Of a DNA stretch of 32,721 nucleotides, positions 6,229 to 14,456 are shown one piece after another. The notes beneath the pieces were generated by a model that was given only the letters and a program-made list of their open reading frames with translations, was not told the DNA's origin and did no database searches. Origin of the DNA: Pseudobutyrivibrio sp. (GTDB lineage Bacteria; Bacillota; Clostridia; Lachnospirales; Lachnospiraceae); the NCBI GenBank assembly GCA_024697025.1, contig JAILGH010000051.1, forward strand, positions 1-32,721. The letters are read 5' to 3'. The first letter of the stretch is position 1. Every line of letters begins with the position of its first letter. A program made the position numbers and the translations under genes.

Positions 6229-7731
6229 ATGAAACAGACTCAAGACAAAGCAAGAAACCTGACAATGATGATGGATGAGTATGAGCTTACAATGGCCAAT
6301 GCTTATTTCAATGATCCAACCATCGACAAAAATACTAAAGTCAGCTTTGATGTTTTTTATAGAGTAAATCCTGATGGGGGCGGATTTGCAATTTTCGCAG
6401 GTTTGCAGCAAATAAAGGACTACCTTTTAAACATGCATTTTTCTGATGATGATATTGCATATCTTAGAAGCGTAGGTCACTTTACAGAGGATTTCCTTGA
6501 TTATCTTAAGGACTTCAAGTTTACAGGAGATGTTGATGCTTTCCCAGAGGGTACAATTATGTATCCAAACGAGCCAATCATAACTGTGACAGCCCCAATT
6601 ATTGAGGCTCAGCTTGTGGAGACCGAGATTCTTGCTCAGGTTAATCATCAGTCGCTGATAGCTACCAAGGCAAGTCGAATTGTTAGAGCAGCAAATGGTC
6701 GTGCAGTATCAGACTTTGGTGCAAGACGAGCTCACAACAACGATGCGGCAATTTATGGCGCTAGAGCAGCATATATTGGTGGAGCTACTGGTACAGCAAC
6801 AGTTTCTGCGGGCCAATACTTTAACATTCCAATTGGTGGAACTATGGCTCACAGTTATGTAATGTATTTTACAAGCGATGACAATGATTATCGTAAATCC
6901 GAACTAACAGCTTTTAGAAGCTTTGCTAAGAGCTATCCAAATAACTGTATCCTTCTTGTGGACACTTACAATGTACTTAAATCTGGTGTACCTAATGCAA
7001 TCAAGGTGTTCCAGGAAATGAAGGATGATGGCATTAAGTCTAAAAGCTTTGGAATCAGAATTGACTCGGGTGACTTGGCATATCTTACCAAAAAGGCCCG
7101 CAAAATGATGGATGATGCAGGCTTTAAGGATGCCAAGATTATCGTTAGTAACTCTTTGGATGAATATACCATTACTTCCATTCTACAGCAGGGAGGACAG
7201 GTAGATTCCTTTGGTGTAGGTGAACGCCTTATTACAGCAAAGTCCGAGCCAGTTTTTGGTGCAGTATATAAGCTTTGTGCTGTTACAGATGGCAAGACTG
7301 GAGAGACAATTCCAAAGATTAAGATTTCTGAAACAGTTGAAAAGATTACCAATCCTGGTCTAAAGGATGTATATAGAATCAAGGATGAAAATGGCAGAGC
7401 CGTGGCTGATCTTTTGGCAATTAAGGGCGAAAAGGTTGATATGACAGTTTCGGGCGGATACAAATTTGTAGACCCTGAGCAGCCATGGAAGAGTACACAT
7501 ATCTTTGAAAATTGTACAGCGGAGCTTTTGCAGAAGCCTCTAATTATAAATGGAAAGGCGGCTGCTAAAGATGAAGATATGCAGACAATCCGTGACAGAG
7601 TAAAGCAGCAGTTGGAGACAAGTGTATGGCAGGAGGAGCAGCGATTTGAAAACCCTCACAAGCACTATCTTGATATGACTCCAAACTACTACAACATGAA
7701 GATGGATCTCTTACGCAAAGAGGACAAATAG
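6229..7731 (+). CDS. pncB: Nicotinate phosphoribosyltransferase
   Basis: PncB makes nicotinate mononucleotide from nicotinate and PRPP with ATP hydrolysis, the entry step of the NAD salvage (Preiss-Handler) pathway, in the cytosol. The 500-residue product has the N-terminal Tyr/Phe-rich start (MMMDEYELTMANAYF), the FDVFYRVNPDGGGFAIFAG segment, SDFGARRAHNNDAAIYGARAAYIGG, the phosphorylated-His motif GGTMAHSYVM with His208, then RIDSGDLAYL and VSNSLDEY of the PRPP-binding barrel. Length fits the longer NAPRTase group of Firmicutes. ATG 6229 is chosen over the in-frame ATG at 6217 because GGAGG at 6219-6223 lies 5 nt before it. It sits 17 nt after the CDF gene and 5 nt before rsmJ, so an operon is likely. 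Confidence 0.95.
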   Translation: MKQTQDKARNLTMMMDEYELTMANAYFNDPTIDKNTKVSFDVFYRVNPDGGGFAIFAGLQQIKDYLLNMHFSDDDIAYLRSVGHFTEDFLDYLKDFKFTGDVDAFPEGTIMYPNEPIITVTAPIIEAQLVETEILAQVNHQSLIATKASRIVRAANGRAVSDFGARRAHNNDAAIYGARAAYIGGATGTATVSAGQYFNIPIGGTMAHSYVMYFTSDDNDYRKSELTAFRSFAKSYPNNCILLVDTYNVLKSGVPNAIKVFQEMKDDGIKSKSFGIRIDSGDLAYLTKKARKMMDDAGFKDAKIIVSNSLDEYTITSILQQGGQVDSFGVGERLITAKSEPVFGAVYKLCAVTDGKTGETIPKIKISETVEKITNPGLKDVYRIKDENGRAVADLLAIKGEKVDMTVSGGYKFVDPEQPWKSTHIFENCTAELLQKPLIINGKAAAKDEDMQTIRDRVKQQLETSVWQEEQRFENPHKHYLDMTPNYYNMKMDLLRKEDK

Positions 7732-7736
7732 ATTTG

Positions 7737-8429
7737 ATGACTGAAGACATTTTAAAAGAACACAATAAAAGGCTCGCATCAATAGGGCTATCCCTTGTTC
7801 CAACTGACCAGGGGCTTAGCCTTACTGATGGCGAGCTTTCTATAATGGCGGATTTTAGGGAGATGCTCCCAAGGTTAAAGCAGAGCAACCTTCAAAAGGA
7901 AATGCTTGTAAAGGCTGCCCGAATAAAGGGAGAGCCTATGCCGCAAAAGCTTTTGGATGCAACAGCCGGCTTTGGTGAGGATTCTTTGATACTAGCAGCG
8001 GCAGGATTTGAAGTGGAGCTTTATGAGTTTGACGAAATAATTGCAGCCCTTCTTTCTGATGCCCTAGAGCGAGCCGCTCAGATTCCAGAGCTTTCTCAGG
8101 CAGTTTCTAGAATGACACTAAAGTGCCAGGATAGTATACAGGCAATGAACAACCTTGACTATCATCCTGACATTATACTTTTAGACCCGATGTTTCCTGC
8201 TAGAACTAAAAGTGCGTTAATCAAAAAGAAGTTTCAGCTTTTACAAAAATTAGAAAGCCCATGTTCTTCAGAGAAGGAGTTATTAGATGCAGCAAAGGCG
8301 GCAGGACCTAGAAGAATAGTGGTCAAGCGCCCACTTAAAGGGCCATTTCTAGCAGATGCTAAGCCAAGCTATAGTTTAAGTGGAAAGGCAATTCGTTACG
8401 ATTGTTTTGTACTAGTTTCACCAAATTAA
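7737..8429 (+). CDS. rsmJ: 16S rRNA (guanine1516-N2)-methyltransferase RsmJ-like
   Basis: This class I SAM-dependent methyltransferase is expected to methylate G1516 of 16S rRNA. Motif I is DATAGFGEDSLILAAAG at residues 74-90, with the acidic end of strand 2 in ELYEFDE. The RsmJ catalytic and substrate signature DPMFPxxxKSALIKK starts at Asp150, and VVKRPLKGP follows near the C terminus. Its 230 residues compare with about 250 in E. coli RsmJ; the N-terminal domain is shorter. ATG 7737 is preferred over the preceding in-frame TTG 7734. There is no good ribosome site (GAGG 7719-7722 is 14 nt away), so translation is probably coupled to pncB, which ends 5 nt upstream. Confidence 0.85.
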   Translation: MTEDILKEHNKRLASIGLSLVPTDQGLSLTDGELSIMADFREMLPRLKQSNLQKEMLVKAARIKGEPMPQKLLDATAGFGEDSLILAAAGFEVELYEFDEIIAALLSDALERAAQIPELSQAVSRMTLKCQDSIQAMNNLDYHPDIILLDPMFPARTKSALIKKKFQLLQKLESPCSSEKELLDAAKAAGPRRIVVKRPLKGPFLADAKPSYSLSGKAIRYDCFVLVSPN

Positions 8430-8521
8430 ATATTTTTTCACGAAATACCCTTATTTATGTATTAAAATGACCATGAGAAGTTATGGGGAAAACTAATCAG
8501 GTGATACTTTGGAGGGTTAAG

Positions 8522-9937
8522 ATGAGTAGAGCTAGTAAGAATACAGTACGTTCAAAAGTTGCACGACGTGTTGTGGTTGCAATTTTGATTACGGTGCTTG
8601 CAATTTCTACAGTTAACTTAATATATATGTCTCGGCAAATAATGAAAGAGCAGCATATAGAGCTTGGAATTGCTACTGATTTATGTGCCAGTAATATTGT
8701 AGGATGGCTTGGAGAAATGGAGGGGATTTGCGAGGGAATTGCAAATTCTTTAGAGGCTCTTGATACCATGGATGAGGAAACGACTCGTTCATTGATTGAT
8801 CAGGTTGCAAGAAATCATAGCGAGCTATTCTTTGTGTACGTAGCTACTGAAGAGGGAGATATGTACATGAGCCGAGGCGCCCAGTTTGTAAAAAATATGG
8901 ATGTTAGAGAGCGTGTATGGTACAAGACAGCAAAGAGTACGGGTCATACTATTGTTACGGATCCATACACTAGTGCAACAAGGCCAGATACCATGCTTAT
9001 TACAGTGGCTTCACCTGTATACCAAGGCTCTAAGCTATTGGGAGTAGTAGGTGTTGACGCATCAATTGATTCAGTTCGAGATTACATAAATTCAATTAAT
9101 TTTAAAGACGAAGCCTATGGATTTTTGGTAGACAGCGAAGGCAATATCATAGTTCACAAAAATGAAGAATACAATCCAAAGCCCGATGAAAAGGTAAAAG
9201 CCATTGATGTAATACCTGAGATTAACAAAATAATTAAGCATCCGGGAAGCGAGTATGTAGTGGCAAAGGATTATTCTGGACAAAGTATGGTTTACAGTAG
9301 TTCTCGGATTAAAGATAGTGGTTGGACTCTTGTGGTTGCATATCCAAGACAAAATATTATGGCATATGTTGATAGAGGAATTAGAATGAGCCTGTTTGTG
9401 GCTATTCTTTGTATTTTACTAGCAGCAGGTGGCATTACAAAGACTATCAAAAAAATGCTTCGTCCAATCGAAAAGATTAATCCAGTAATGGATAAAATAA
9501 TAGCTGGTGATTTTAGCGATAAGATTAATTTTGAAGCAGGGGAAGATGAAATCGGAGAGCTTCAAACCAAGATCAGCAAGATGCTTGATGAACTTTCTGC
9601 AACAATCGAGCAGCAAAAGTATGTCCTTGGAGAAATGGAAAAGGGTAATCTTATGGTTGAAGACATGGATGATATGCCAGGCGAACTCAACCAAATATCC
9701 AAGTCCGTTAATTCTATAAAGGAAAGCTTTAATGATATTATTTCTGATATCCAGTTTTCTGCAATCAATCTTCAAAGCTTTGCAGTGGGAGTTAATGAAG
9801 GCTGCGATTTGGAAGAAATGAAAATGGTATTTGAGGAACTTTCTGCTGAAGCTAATGCTCTTATGGAAAAGACATCCAAATTTAGAACAACTCTTAAGGC
9901 CACAGACGACAAAATTTTGTCAGAAACTATGCACTAA
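8522..9937 (+). CDS. Membrane sensor with extracellular dCache and HAMP domains, lacking a chemoreceptor signalling tip
   Basis: The 471-residue protein has TM1 (about residues 16-36), an extracytoplasmic dCache-type ligand-binding domain (about 40-280, with WYKTAKSTGHTIVTDPYTSATRPDTMLITVASPVYQ and LLGVVGVDASI typical of chemoreceptor Cache folds), TM2 (about 287-305) and a HAMP domain (about 306-358). A second HAMP-like or coiled-coil stretch follows (EMEKGNLMVEDMDDMPGELNQISKSVN) and ends in acidic helices. The conserved MCP hairpin tip, which would bind CheW/CheA, is absent, as is any kinase, GGDEF or other output domain. ATG 8522 follows GGAGGG (8511-8516); an upstream in-frame ATG at 8483 has no ribosome site. 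It may be a truncated chemoreceptor or a partner for another receptor. Confidence 0.75.
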   Translation: MSRASKNTVRSKVARRVVVAILITVLAISTVNLIYMSRQIMKEQHIELGIATDLCASNIVGWLGEMEGICEGIANSLEALDTMDEETTRSLIDQVARNHSELFFVYVATEEGDMYMSRGAQFVKNMDVRERVWYKTAKSTGHTIVTDPYTSATRPDTMLITVASPVYQGSKLLGVVGVDASIDSVRDYINSINFKDEAYGFLVDSEGNIIVHKNEEYNPKPDEKVKAIDVIPEINKIIKHPGSEYVVAKDYSGQSMVYSSSRIKDSGWTLVVAYPRQNIMAYVDRGIRMSLFVAILCILLAAGGITKTIKKMLRPIEKINPVMDKIIAGDFSDKINFEAGEDEIGELQTKISKMLDELSATIEQQKYVLGEMEKGNLMVEDMDDMPGELNQISKSVNSIKESFNDIISDIQFSAINLQSFAVGVNEGCDLEEMKMVFEELSAEANALMEKTSKFRTTLKATDDKILSETMH

Positions 9938-9979
9938 ATAATGGTCAAGAAGTCACATTTTGTGCTTAAACTCTACACA

Positions 9980-10008
9980 TTTATATTGTACAATGTTCAT
10001 TGTATAAA
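9980..10008 (+). promoter_or_regulatory. Candidate promoter with overlapping 16-bp palindromic operator
   Basis: TACAATG-TT-CATTGTA (9989-10004) is a perfect 7-bp inverted repeat. It fills the spacer and overlaps TATAAA (10003-10008), a possible -10; TTTATA (9980-9985) is a poor -35 at 17 nt. An operator in this place would repress the DUF1292 gene. Confidence 0.4.
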
Positions 10009-10039
10009 AGGGGGAGCCTAACAGAAGGAGGACACCCAA

Positions 10040-10300
10040 GTGAGTGAAGAGTTCAAAGAATTCATTACTTTCGTAGTGAAAGCCAAGGACGGTAAAGAAA
10101 TTGAAATGGCTGTTATCGACCAGTTTGAGTTCGAAAATAAGGGATATGTTGCAGCGGCTCTTGTAGATGGAGATACAGTCAGCAATGACGGATGTTACAT
10201 ATATCGCGTTAAGGTTGGAGAGGAAGATTTTAAAGTAGAAAAAATCACCAACCAAATCGACTACAATCGAATAGCCGAGGCCTATATGGAAATGAAATGA
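10040..10300 (+). CDS. DUF1292 domain protein (YrzB-like)
   Basis: An 86-residue acidic, soluble protein that is all DUF1292: ITFVVKAKDGKEIEMAVIDQFEFENKGYVAAALVDGD, then YIYRVKVGEEDFKVEKITNQIDYNRIAEAYMEM. The family is widespread in Firmicutes, often beside the Holliday-junction resolvase YrrK or alanyl-tRNA synthetase genes; its function is unknown. Neither neighbour is present here. The start is GTG 10040, with AAGGAGG at 10025-10031 spaced 8 nt. It has its own terminator, so it is probably monocistronic from the promoter near 9980-10008. Confidence 0.85.
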   Translation: MSEEFKEFITFVVKAKDGKEIEMAVIDQFEFENKGYVAAALVDGDTVSNDGCYIYRVKVGEEDFKVEKITNQIDYNRIAEAYMEMK

Positions 10301-10302
10301 TT

Positions 10303-10331
10303 TAAACCAGCCAAGTAGGCTGGTTTATTTA
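10303..10331 (+). terminator. Rho-independent terminator after the DUF1292 gene
   Basis: A 10-bp perfect stem TAAACCAGCC (10303-10312) / GGCTGGTTTA (10318-10327), loop AAGTA, is followed by a short TTTA tract. Confidence 0.85.
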
Positions 10332-10349
10332 CGCCATAACATTTGTTTA

Positions 10350-10358
10350 TGGTATACT
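10350..10358 (+). promoter_or_regulatory. Extended -10 promoter candidate for the CDP-polyol-type operon
   Basis: TGGTATACT fits the extended -10 pattern TGnTATAAT with one mismatch. No good -35 lies 17 nt upstream. It precedes the four-gene set beginning at 10415 and lies just after a terminator. Confidence 0.45.
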
Positions 10359-10414
10359 AAAAACAGAAATTAATTTTTGAAAGAATTAAAATAATAAATT
10401 AAACAGGCGGAATA

Positions 10415-11770
10415 ATGAGAAGGTTCAAATTAAAGCAGGTAGAAAATTATATCGCTCTTTTTAGAAAGATAACTGAGGCGGTTTTTATGGAGTTATCTGC
10501 CGATGGTATTGCCAAGGCTAATGAGTATTTGCAGACCTGTCAGCAAAAGGCAATCGAGCTAGGGGAGTTTATTGAAGGTGAGGAGGGCTTAGGCCATCCT
10601 ACTGTCACATGCCTAGAAGAATTTTGCGAGGCAATCTATCAAGTAAACGAAGGCATACTCGGCGAGGAGGGCCTAGCACCAGAGGTTGCTAAAGTCACCT
10701 TAGACAATGTTATCGATCGTATAGAGGCAAGCGCTGCTAGAGATATTGTCATAAACAAGGTGGTAATATTCCTGCCATACAAGGCATGTATGTGGGATTC
10801 CCTTGAAAGTGTTTGGCGAAAGAAAAAGGAAGAGGATAACACGGAGGCATTTGTAATTCCAATTCCATATTATGAAAAGAATCCTGACGGCTCCGTTAAG
10901 GAAGTAATCTATGAAGCAGACCAGTATCCTGAGGATGTGCCAGTTGTTTCTTTTGAGAAGTTTGATTTTGAGGCAGCTCAGCCAGATGAGATATATATCC
11001 ATAATCCTTATGACGATTTGAACTTTGTCACAAGCGTTCACCCATTTTTCTTTAGTGAAAATCTCAAGAAGTTTACGGATAAGCTTGTATATATCCCTTA
11101 TTTTGTTTTAGCAGAGCCAAATCCAGATGATCCAAACGTAGTTGAAAGTATCAAGCATTTTGCATTAACAAAAGGTGTTGTAAATGCCGATGAGGTAATT
11201 CTTCAGTCCGAGGCAATGAAGAAGGTATATGTTGAGGCCTTGGTAGGACATTTTGGGGAGGAGACACGCCCTGTTTGGGAAGCAAAAATCAAGGGTACGG
11301 GCTCACCAAAGTTTGACAAGATTCTTGCCATGAAGGATCAAGAGGTGGAGGTTCCAGAGGAATGGCTTAAGATAATTGAAAAGTCAGATGGCACCAGAAA
11401 AAAAGTGGTGTTCTACAACATTGGTGTAGTGCCTATGCTAAATGCAGAGGACAAAATGGTCGATAAAATTGAAGATGTCTTAAAGATTTTTAAGGAAAAT
11501 AAGGACGATGTGGCGCTGCTATGGAGACCGCATCCACTTATGGTATCTACAATGGAAAGCATGATGCCTGATTTGGCTAAGCGATACATTTCCATAGTAG
11601 AAAATTACAAGGCAGAGGGATGGGGCATTTATGATGACACCCCAGACATGGATAGGTCAATCATTATCAGTGATGCCTACTATGGGGACCAGAGCAGTAT
11701 CGTTCAGCTGTATGAGAAGCTAGAAAAGCCTATTATGATACAAAATCCAGAAATACTTAACGCTTTATAA
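10415..11770 (+). CDS. CDP-glycerol/CDP-ribitol phosphotransferase-like protein
   Basis: This 451-residue soluble protein, probably of GT-B fold, resembles the C-terminal half of CDP-glycerol glycerophosphotransferases (TagB/TagF/TarL type). Visible correspondences are KGTGSPKFDKIL (family GxPRxD), a beta-strand block KKVVFYNIGVVP (place of YAPTWR), LLWRPHPL with His373 (family RxHP) and DRSIIISDAYYGDQSSIVQLYEKLEKPIMI (family DxLITDYSSxxfDf...kP). The first 110 residues are helical and unassigned. No signal peptide or transmembrane helix is seen. Motifs are degenerate, so the substrate is uncertain. AGGCGG before the ATG is a modest ribosome site. The next three genes (epimerase, cytidylyltransferase, polyol-phosphate dehydrogenase) would supply a CDP-polyol donor. 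Confidence 0.65.
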   Translation: MRRFKLKQVENYIALFRKITEAVFMELSADGIAKANEYLQTCQQKAIELGEFIEGEEGLGHPTVTCLEEFCEAIYQVNEGILGEEGLAPEVAKVTLDNVIDRIEASAARDIVINKVVIFLPYKACMWDSLESVWRKKKEEDNTEAFVIPIPYYEKNPDGSVKEVIYEADQYPEDVPVVSFEKFDFEAAQPDEIYIHNPYDDLNFVTSVHPFFFSENLKKFTDKLVYIPYFVLAEPNPDDPNVVESIKHFALTKGVVNADEVILQSEAMKKVYVEALVGHFGEETRPVWEAKIKGTGSPKFDKILAMKDQEVEVPEEWLKIIEKSDGTRKKVVFYNIGVVPMLNAEDKMVDKIEDVLKIFKENKDDVALLWRPHPLMVSTMESMMPDLAKRYISIVENYKAEGWGIYDDTPDMDRSIIISDAYYGDQSSIVQLYEKLEKPIMIQNPEILNAL

Positions 11771-11786
11771 TAGAAAGGGGAAGCAG

Positions 11787-12446
11787 ATGTTTGAGTTAAA
11801 TGCATCTATGATGTGCGCTAATTTTGGTCACTTAGCTCGGGAGATTACAGATTTAGAAAATGCAGATATCGACTCATTTCATATTGATATTATGGATGGT
11901 CGTTATGTGCCTAACTATGCCATGTCCTTAAATGACATGAGATATATTGCGCGTTCTACCTTCAAGCCACTTGATGTACATTTGATGGTAGAGCACCCAA
12001 ATAACACCATAGAGCTTTTTATTCATAATCTTCGTAAAGGCGATACAATCTACATTCATCCAGAGGCAGAGTATCATCCATCTACCACATTACAAAAGAT
12101 AATAGATGCGGATATGATTCCTGGTATTGCAATCAATCCTGGTACAAGTGTGGAGACAATAATGGAGATGCTTCAGATTGTAGATAAGGTACTTGTTATG
12201 TCGGTAAATCCAGGTAATGCTGGTCAGATGTATCTGCCTTATGTAGGCCAGAAAATTGAGAAGCTTCTTAAAATGAAAGAGGAAATGGGCTTCAAGCTCT
12301 ACTGGGATGGAGCTTGCTCAGCGGACAAGATTTTGACTTACGCACCTATGGGCATGGATGGATTTGTACTTGGTACAACCTTGCTCTTTGGCCGTGGTCG
12401 CGCCTACGGAGATATCATAAAAGATATTAGAGGCATGAAATTATAA
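11787..12446 (+). CDS. Ribulose-phosphate 3-epimerase family protein
   Basis: This TIM-barrel metal-dependent epimerase interconverts ketose-5- or ketose-6-phosphates at C3. All four metal ligands of the Rpe family are present: His32 and Asp34 (HIDIMDG), His65 (DVHLMVEHP) and Asp174 (YWDGACS), with MSVNPGNAGQ as the phosphate/loop-6 motif. In housekeeping Rpe the segment around the last Asp is usually VDGGI, and NPGFGGQ is the norm. WDGACS and NPGNAGQ mark a divergent paralogue, perhaps with a different sugar phosphate. AAAGGGG at 11774-11780 precedes the ATG. It lies 16 nt after the transferase gene and 42 nt before the cytidylyltransferase gene, consistent with dedicated precursor supply for a CDP-polyol. 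Confidence 0.85.
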   Translation: MFELNASMMCANFGHLAREITDLENADIDSFHIDIMDGRYVPNYAMSLNDMRYIARSTFKPLDVHLMVEHPNNTIELFIHNLRKGDTIYIHPEAEYHPSTTLQKIIDADMIPGIAINPGTSVETIMEMLQIVDKVLVMSVNPGNAGQMYLPYVGQKIEKLLKMKEEMGFKLYWDGACSADKILTYAPMGMDGFVLGTTLLFGRGRAYGDIIKDIRGMKL

Positions 12447-12488
12447 TAAACGAAGTATGAAGGGGTCTAATAATTGGGAGGTACGCTT

Positions 12489-13181
12489 ATGAATGTTGCC
12501 ATAGTTTTAGCAGGTGGAATCGGAGCAAGGCTGGGGGCCGACGTGCCAAAGGCATTTGTTCCAGTAAAGCAAAAGCCACTTATTATTTATTGCCTTGAGG
12601 CTTTAAATTCCAACAGTCAGATAGATAAGATTCAGATTGTGGCAGCAGAGGACTGGATGGCACAGGTGGAGGAGTGGACCAAGGAATATGGCGTAGCCAA
12701 AAAGGTTATTGGCTATTCTGTGCCTGGTGCAAACAGACAGCTTTCCATTGTAAGTGCCTTAAATGATTTGCGAGAAGTGGCATCGCCAGGGGATTATATT
12801 TTGATTCACGATGCAGCACGACCACTTTTGACAGACCAAATTATAAATGACTGCTTCGCTGGAATGGATGGCTACGACGGAGTGTTGCCAGTACTTCCTA
12901 TGAAGGACACGGTCTACCTTAGCAAAGACGGTAAGCAGGTGGATGAGCTTTTAAATAGAGAGGAAATTTTTGCCGGCCAGGCACCGGAGGCTTTTGTTTA
13001 TGGCAAGTATTTGGCAGCCAACAACAGTCTTGTAGAATCTGGCAAGATAGGATCAATTAATGGCTCAACAGAGTCGGCAGTATTAGCAGGGATGAAGATA
13101 CACTTGATTCCTGGCGATGAAAACAACTTTAAGATCACGACTCAAGGCGATTTAGATAGATTCGCAGAGATTGTGAAGTGA
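12489..13181 (+). CDS. IspD/TarI-family CTP-dependent cytidylyltransferase (likely D-ribitol- or other polyol-5-phosphate cytidylyltransferase)
   Basis: This enzyme activates a sugar-alcohol phosphate with CTP. Of its 230 residues, the N-terminal nucleotide-binding motif is LAGGIGARLGADVPKAF (7-23, Lys21 for phosphate contact). HDAARPLL lies in the core, QAPEAF follows in the second half, and NFKITTQGDLDRF closes it (IspD has NxKxTxPxDL). IspD of the MEP isoprenoid pathway has the same signature, so sequence alone does not separate them. The neighbouring polyol-phosphate dehydrogenase and transferase argue for a TarI-like role. ATG 12489 is chosen over the in-frame TTG 12474 because GGGAGG (12476-12481) is spaced 7 nt. 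Confidence 0.8.
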   Translation: MNVAIVLAGGIGARLGADVPKAFVPVKQKPLIIYCLEALNSNSQIDKIQIVAAEDWMAQVEEWTKEYGVAKKVIGYSVPGANRQLSIVSALNDLREVASPGDYILIHDAARPLLTDQIINDCFAGMDGYDGVLPVLPMKDTVYLSKDGKQVDELLNREEIFAGQAPEAFVYGKYLAANNSLVESGKIGSINGSTESAVLAGMKIHLIPGDENNFKITTQGDLDRFAEIVK

Positions 13182-13238
13182 AGAGATTTTGAAATGCAAA
13201 TATCTTAAACAGGAGCTAAAAGCAAGTAATTGGAGAAT

Positions 13239-14360
13239 ATGAAGGCACTGGTATTAAAAAATGTTGGACAGCTAAATATCGAGGAAGTTAAAAAGCCAGA
13301 ACCAGCGAAAGGCGAAGTCCTTGTAAAAGTTGGCGCTTGTGGCATTTGTGGCTCTGATATTCCAAGAGCTTATAAGGATGGTGCCCACAACATGCCTTTG
13401 ATTATTGGTCATGAGTTTGCAGGCACTGTTGAAGCAGTGGGAGATGGTGTGGATAACTCTTGGCTAAAAAAGAAGGTTGGTGTATTTCCTCTGATTCCTT
13501 GCAACAAGTGCCAGTGTTGCCTAGATAAAAAATATGAGATGTGTTCATCCTACTCTTATCTTGGCAGTCGTCGAGATGGTGGATTTGCAGAATATGTTTC
13601 TGTTCCAGAGTGGAATTTAATAGAGTTGCCCGAGTCTATTACCGTGGAGCAGGCAGCTATGCTTGAGCCAATGGCTGTTGCAGTACACGCCATTAGACAA
13701 GCCCTTAAGGTAAAGGGTTATGATGTGTTAGGTAAGCTAGAGGAGCAAATTCTAGATAAAAGCGTAGTTGTAATGGGGCTTGGTACTATAGGTCTTTTAG
13801 TAACAATGTTTTTAAAAGACCTTGGTTTTAAAAACGTATACACGGTAGGAAATAAAGAGACTCAGTTAAAGATGGTAAAGGAACTGGGAATAAGTGAAGA
13901 AGACTACTGCGATATAAATGTCTGGGATGAAATAGATTGGATTCGCAGCAAAACTATGGTGGATGGAAATTGCCATGGGGCAGATTTCTTCTTCGAGTGC
14001 GTGGGCTCAAGTAGAAGTCTTGATGCAGGTATTTACAGTTGTGCTCCAAGCTCAGTGGTGTGTACAGTAGGCAATCCTCATGGGGATATGGATTTAAAGC
14101 GCCACACTTATTGGCAGATTCTTCGCAATCAGCTTACACTAGTGGGCACATGGAATTCTTCATTTACTCACGATAGTAGTGACGATTGGAACTATGTGGT
14201 TGATAGATTAAGTCAGGGTAAAATTAATCCCCAAAAGCTTATTAGTCATGAGTATGATTTAGACCATATCTGTGGCGGATTTGAAATAATGCGCGACAAG
14301 AGTCAAGAATACATAAAGATTATGATGAAGTTTATTGCAAACAAAGATGATTTATTATAA
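13239..14360 (+). CDS. Zinc-dependent polyol-phosphate dehydrogenase (GatD/TarJ type)
   Basis: This medium-chain dehydrogenase has a GroES-like N-terminal and a Rossmann C-terminal domain. Catalytic zinc ligands are Cys37 (CGICGSD), His58 and Glu59 (GHEF); structural zinc ligands are Cys88, Cys91, Cys94 and Cys102; the dinucleotide motif GLGTIG lies in VVVMGLGTIGLLV. The run CGSDIPRAYKDGAH, YLGSRRDGGFAEYV and LVGTWNS closely follows galactitol-1-phosphate 5-dehydrogenase (GatD); TarJ (ribulose-5-P reductase) is the same family. With the adjacent cytidylyltransferase, reduction of a ketose phosphate to a polyol phosphate is the likely job. ATG 13239 fits the family start (MKALVL); GGAG 3 nt upstream is close. 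An in-frame TTG at 13230 is the alternative. 374 residues. Confidence 0.85.
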   Translation: MKALVLKNVGQLNIEEVKKPEPAKGEVLVKVGACGICGSDIPRAYKDGAHNMPLIIGHEFAGTVEAVGDGVDNSWLKKKVGVFPLIPCNKCQCCLDKKYEMCSSYSYLGSRRDGGFAEYVSVPEWNLIELPESITVEQAAMLEPMAVAVHAIRQALKVKGYDVLGKLEEQILDKSVVVMGLGTIGLLVTMFLKDLGFKNVYTVGNKETQLKMVKELGISEEDYCDINVWDEIDWIRSKTMVDGNCHGADFFFECVGSSRSLDAGIYSCAPSSVVCTVGNPHGDMDLKRHTYWQILRNQLTLVGTWNSSFTHDSSDDWNYVVDRLSQGKINPQKLISHEYDLDHICGGFEIMRDKSQEYIKIMMKFIANKDDLL

Positions 14361-14369
14361 AATTTTCTC

Positions 14370-14423
14370 CGTAAACGTTTAAAATTATCTGTTTAACAGG
14401 GTGCGACAACCCTTCATTATATT
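14370..14423 (+). promoter_or_regulatory. pgi promoter region with a cre-like palindrome
   Basis: CGTAAACGTTTAAA (14370-14383) matches the CcpA cre consensus TGWAANCGNTNWCA except at positions 1 and 13, and contains the perfect palindrome TAAACGTTTA. Downstream, TTAACA (14393-14398) with CATTAT at 14415-14420 (16 nt) or TATATT at 14418-14423 (19 nt) could be the core promoter. The palindrome lies just upstream of the -35 box, a place where CcpA usually activates. Confidence 0.4.
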
Positions 14424-14456
14424 TATAAGGATTTATTTTTTAAAGGAGTTTTGAAA

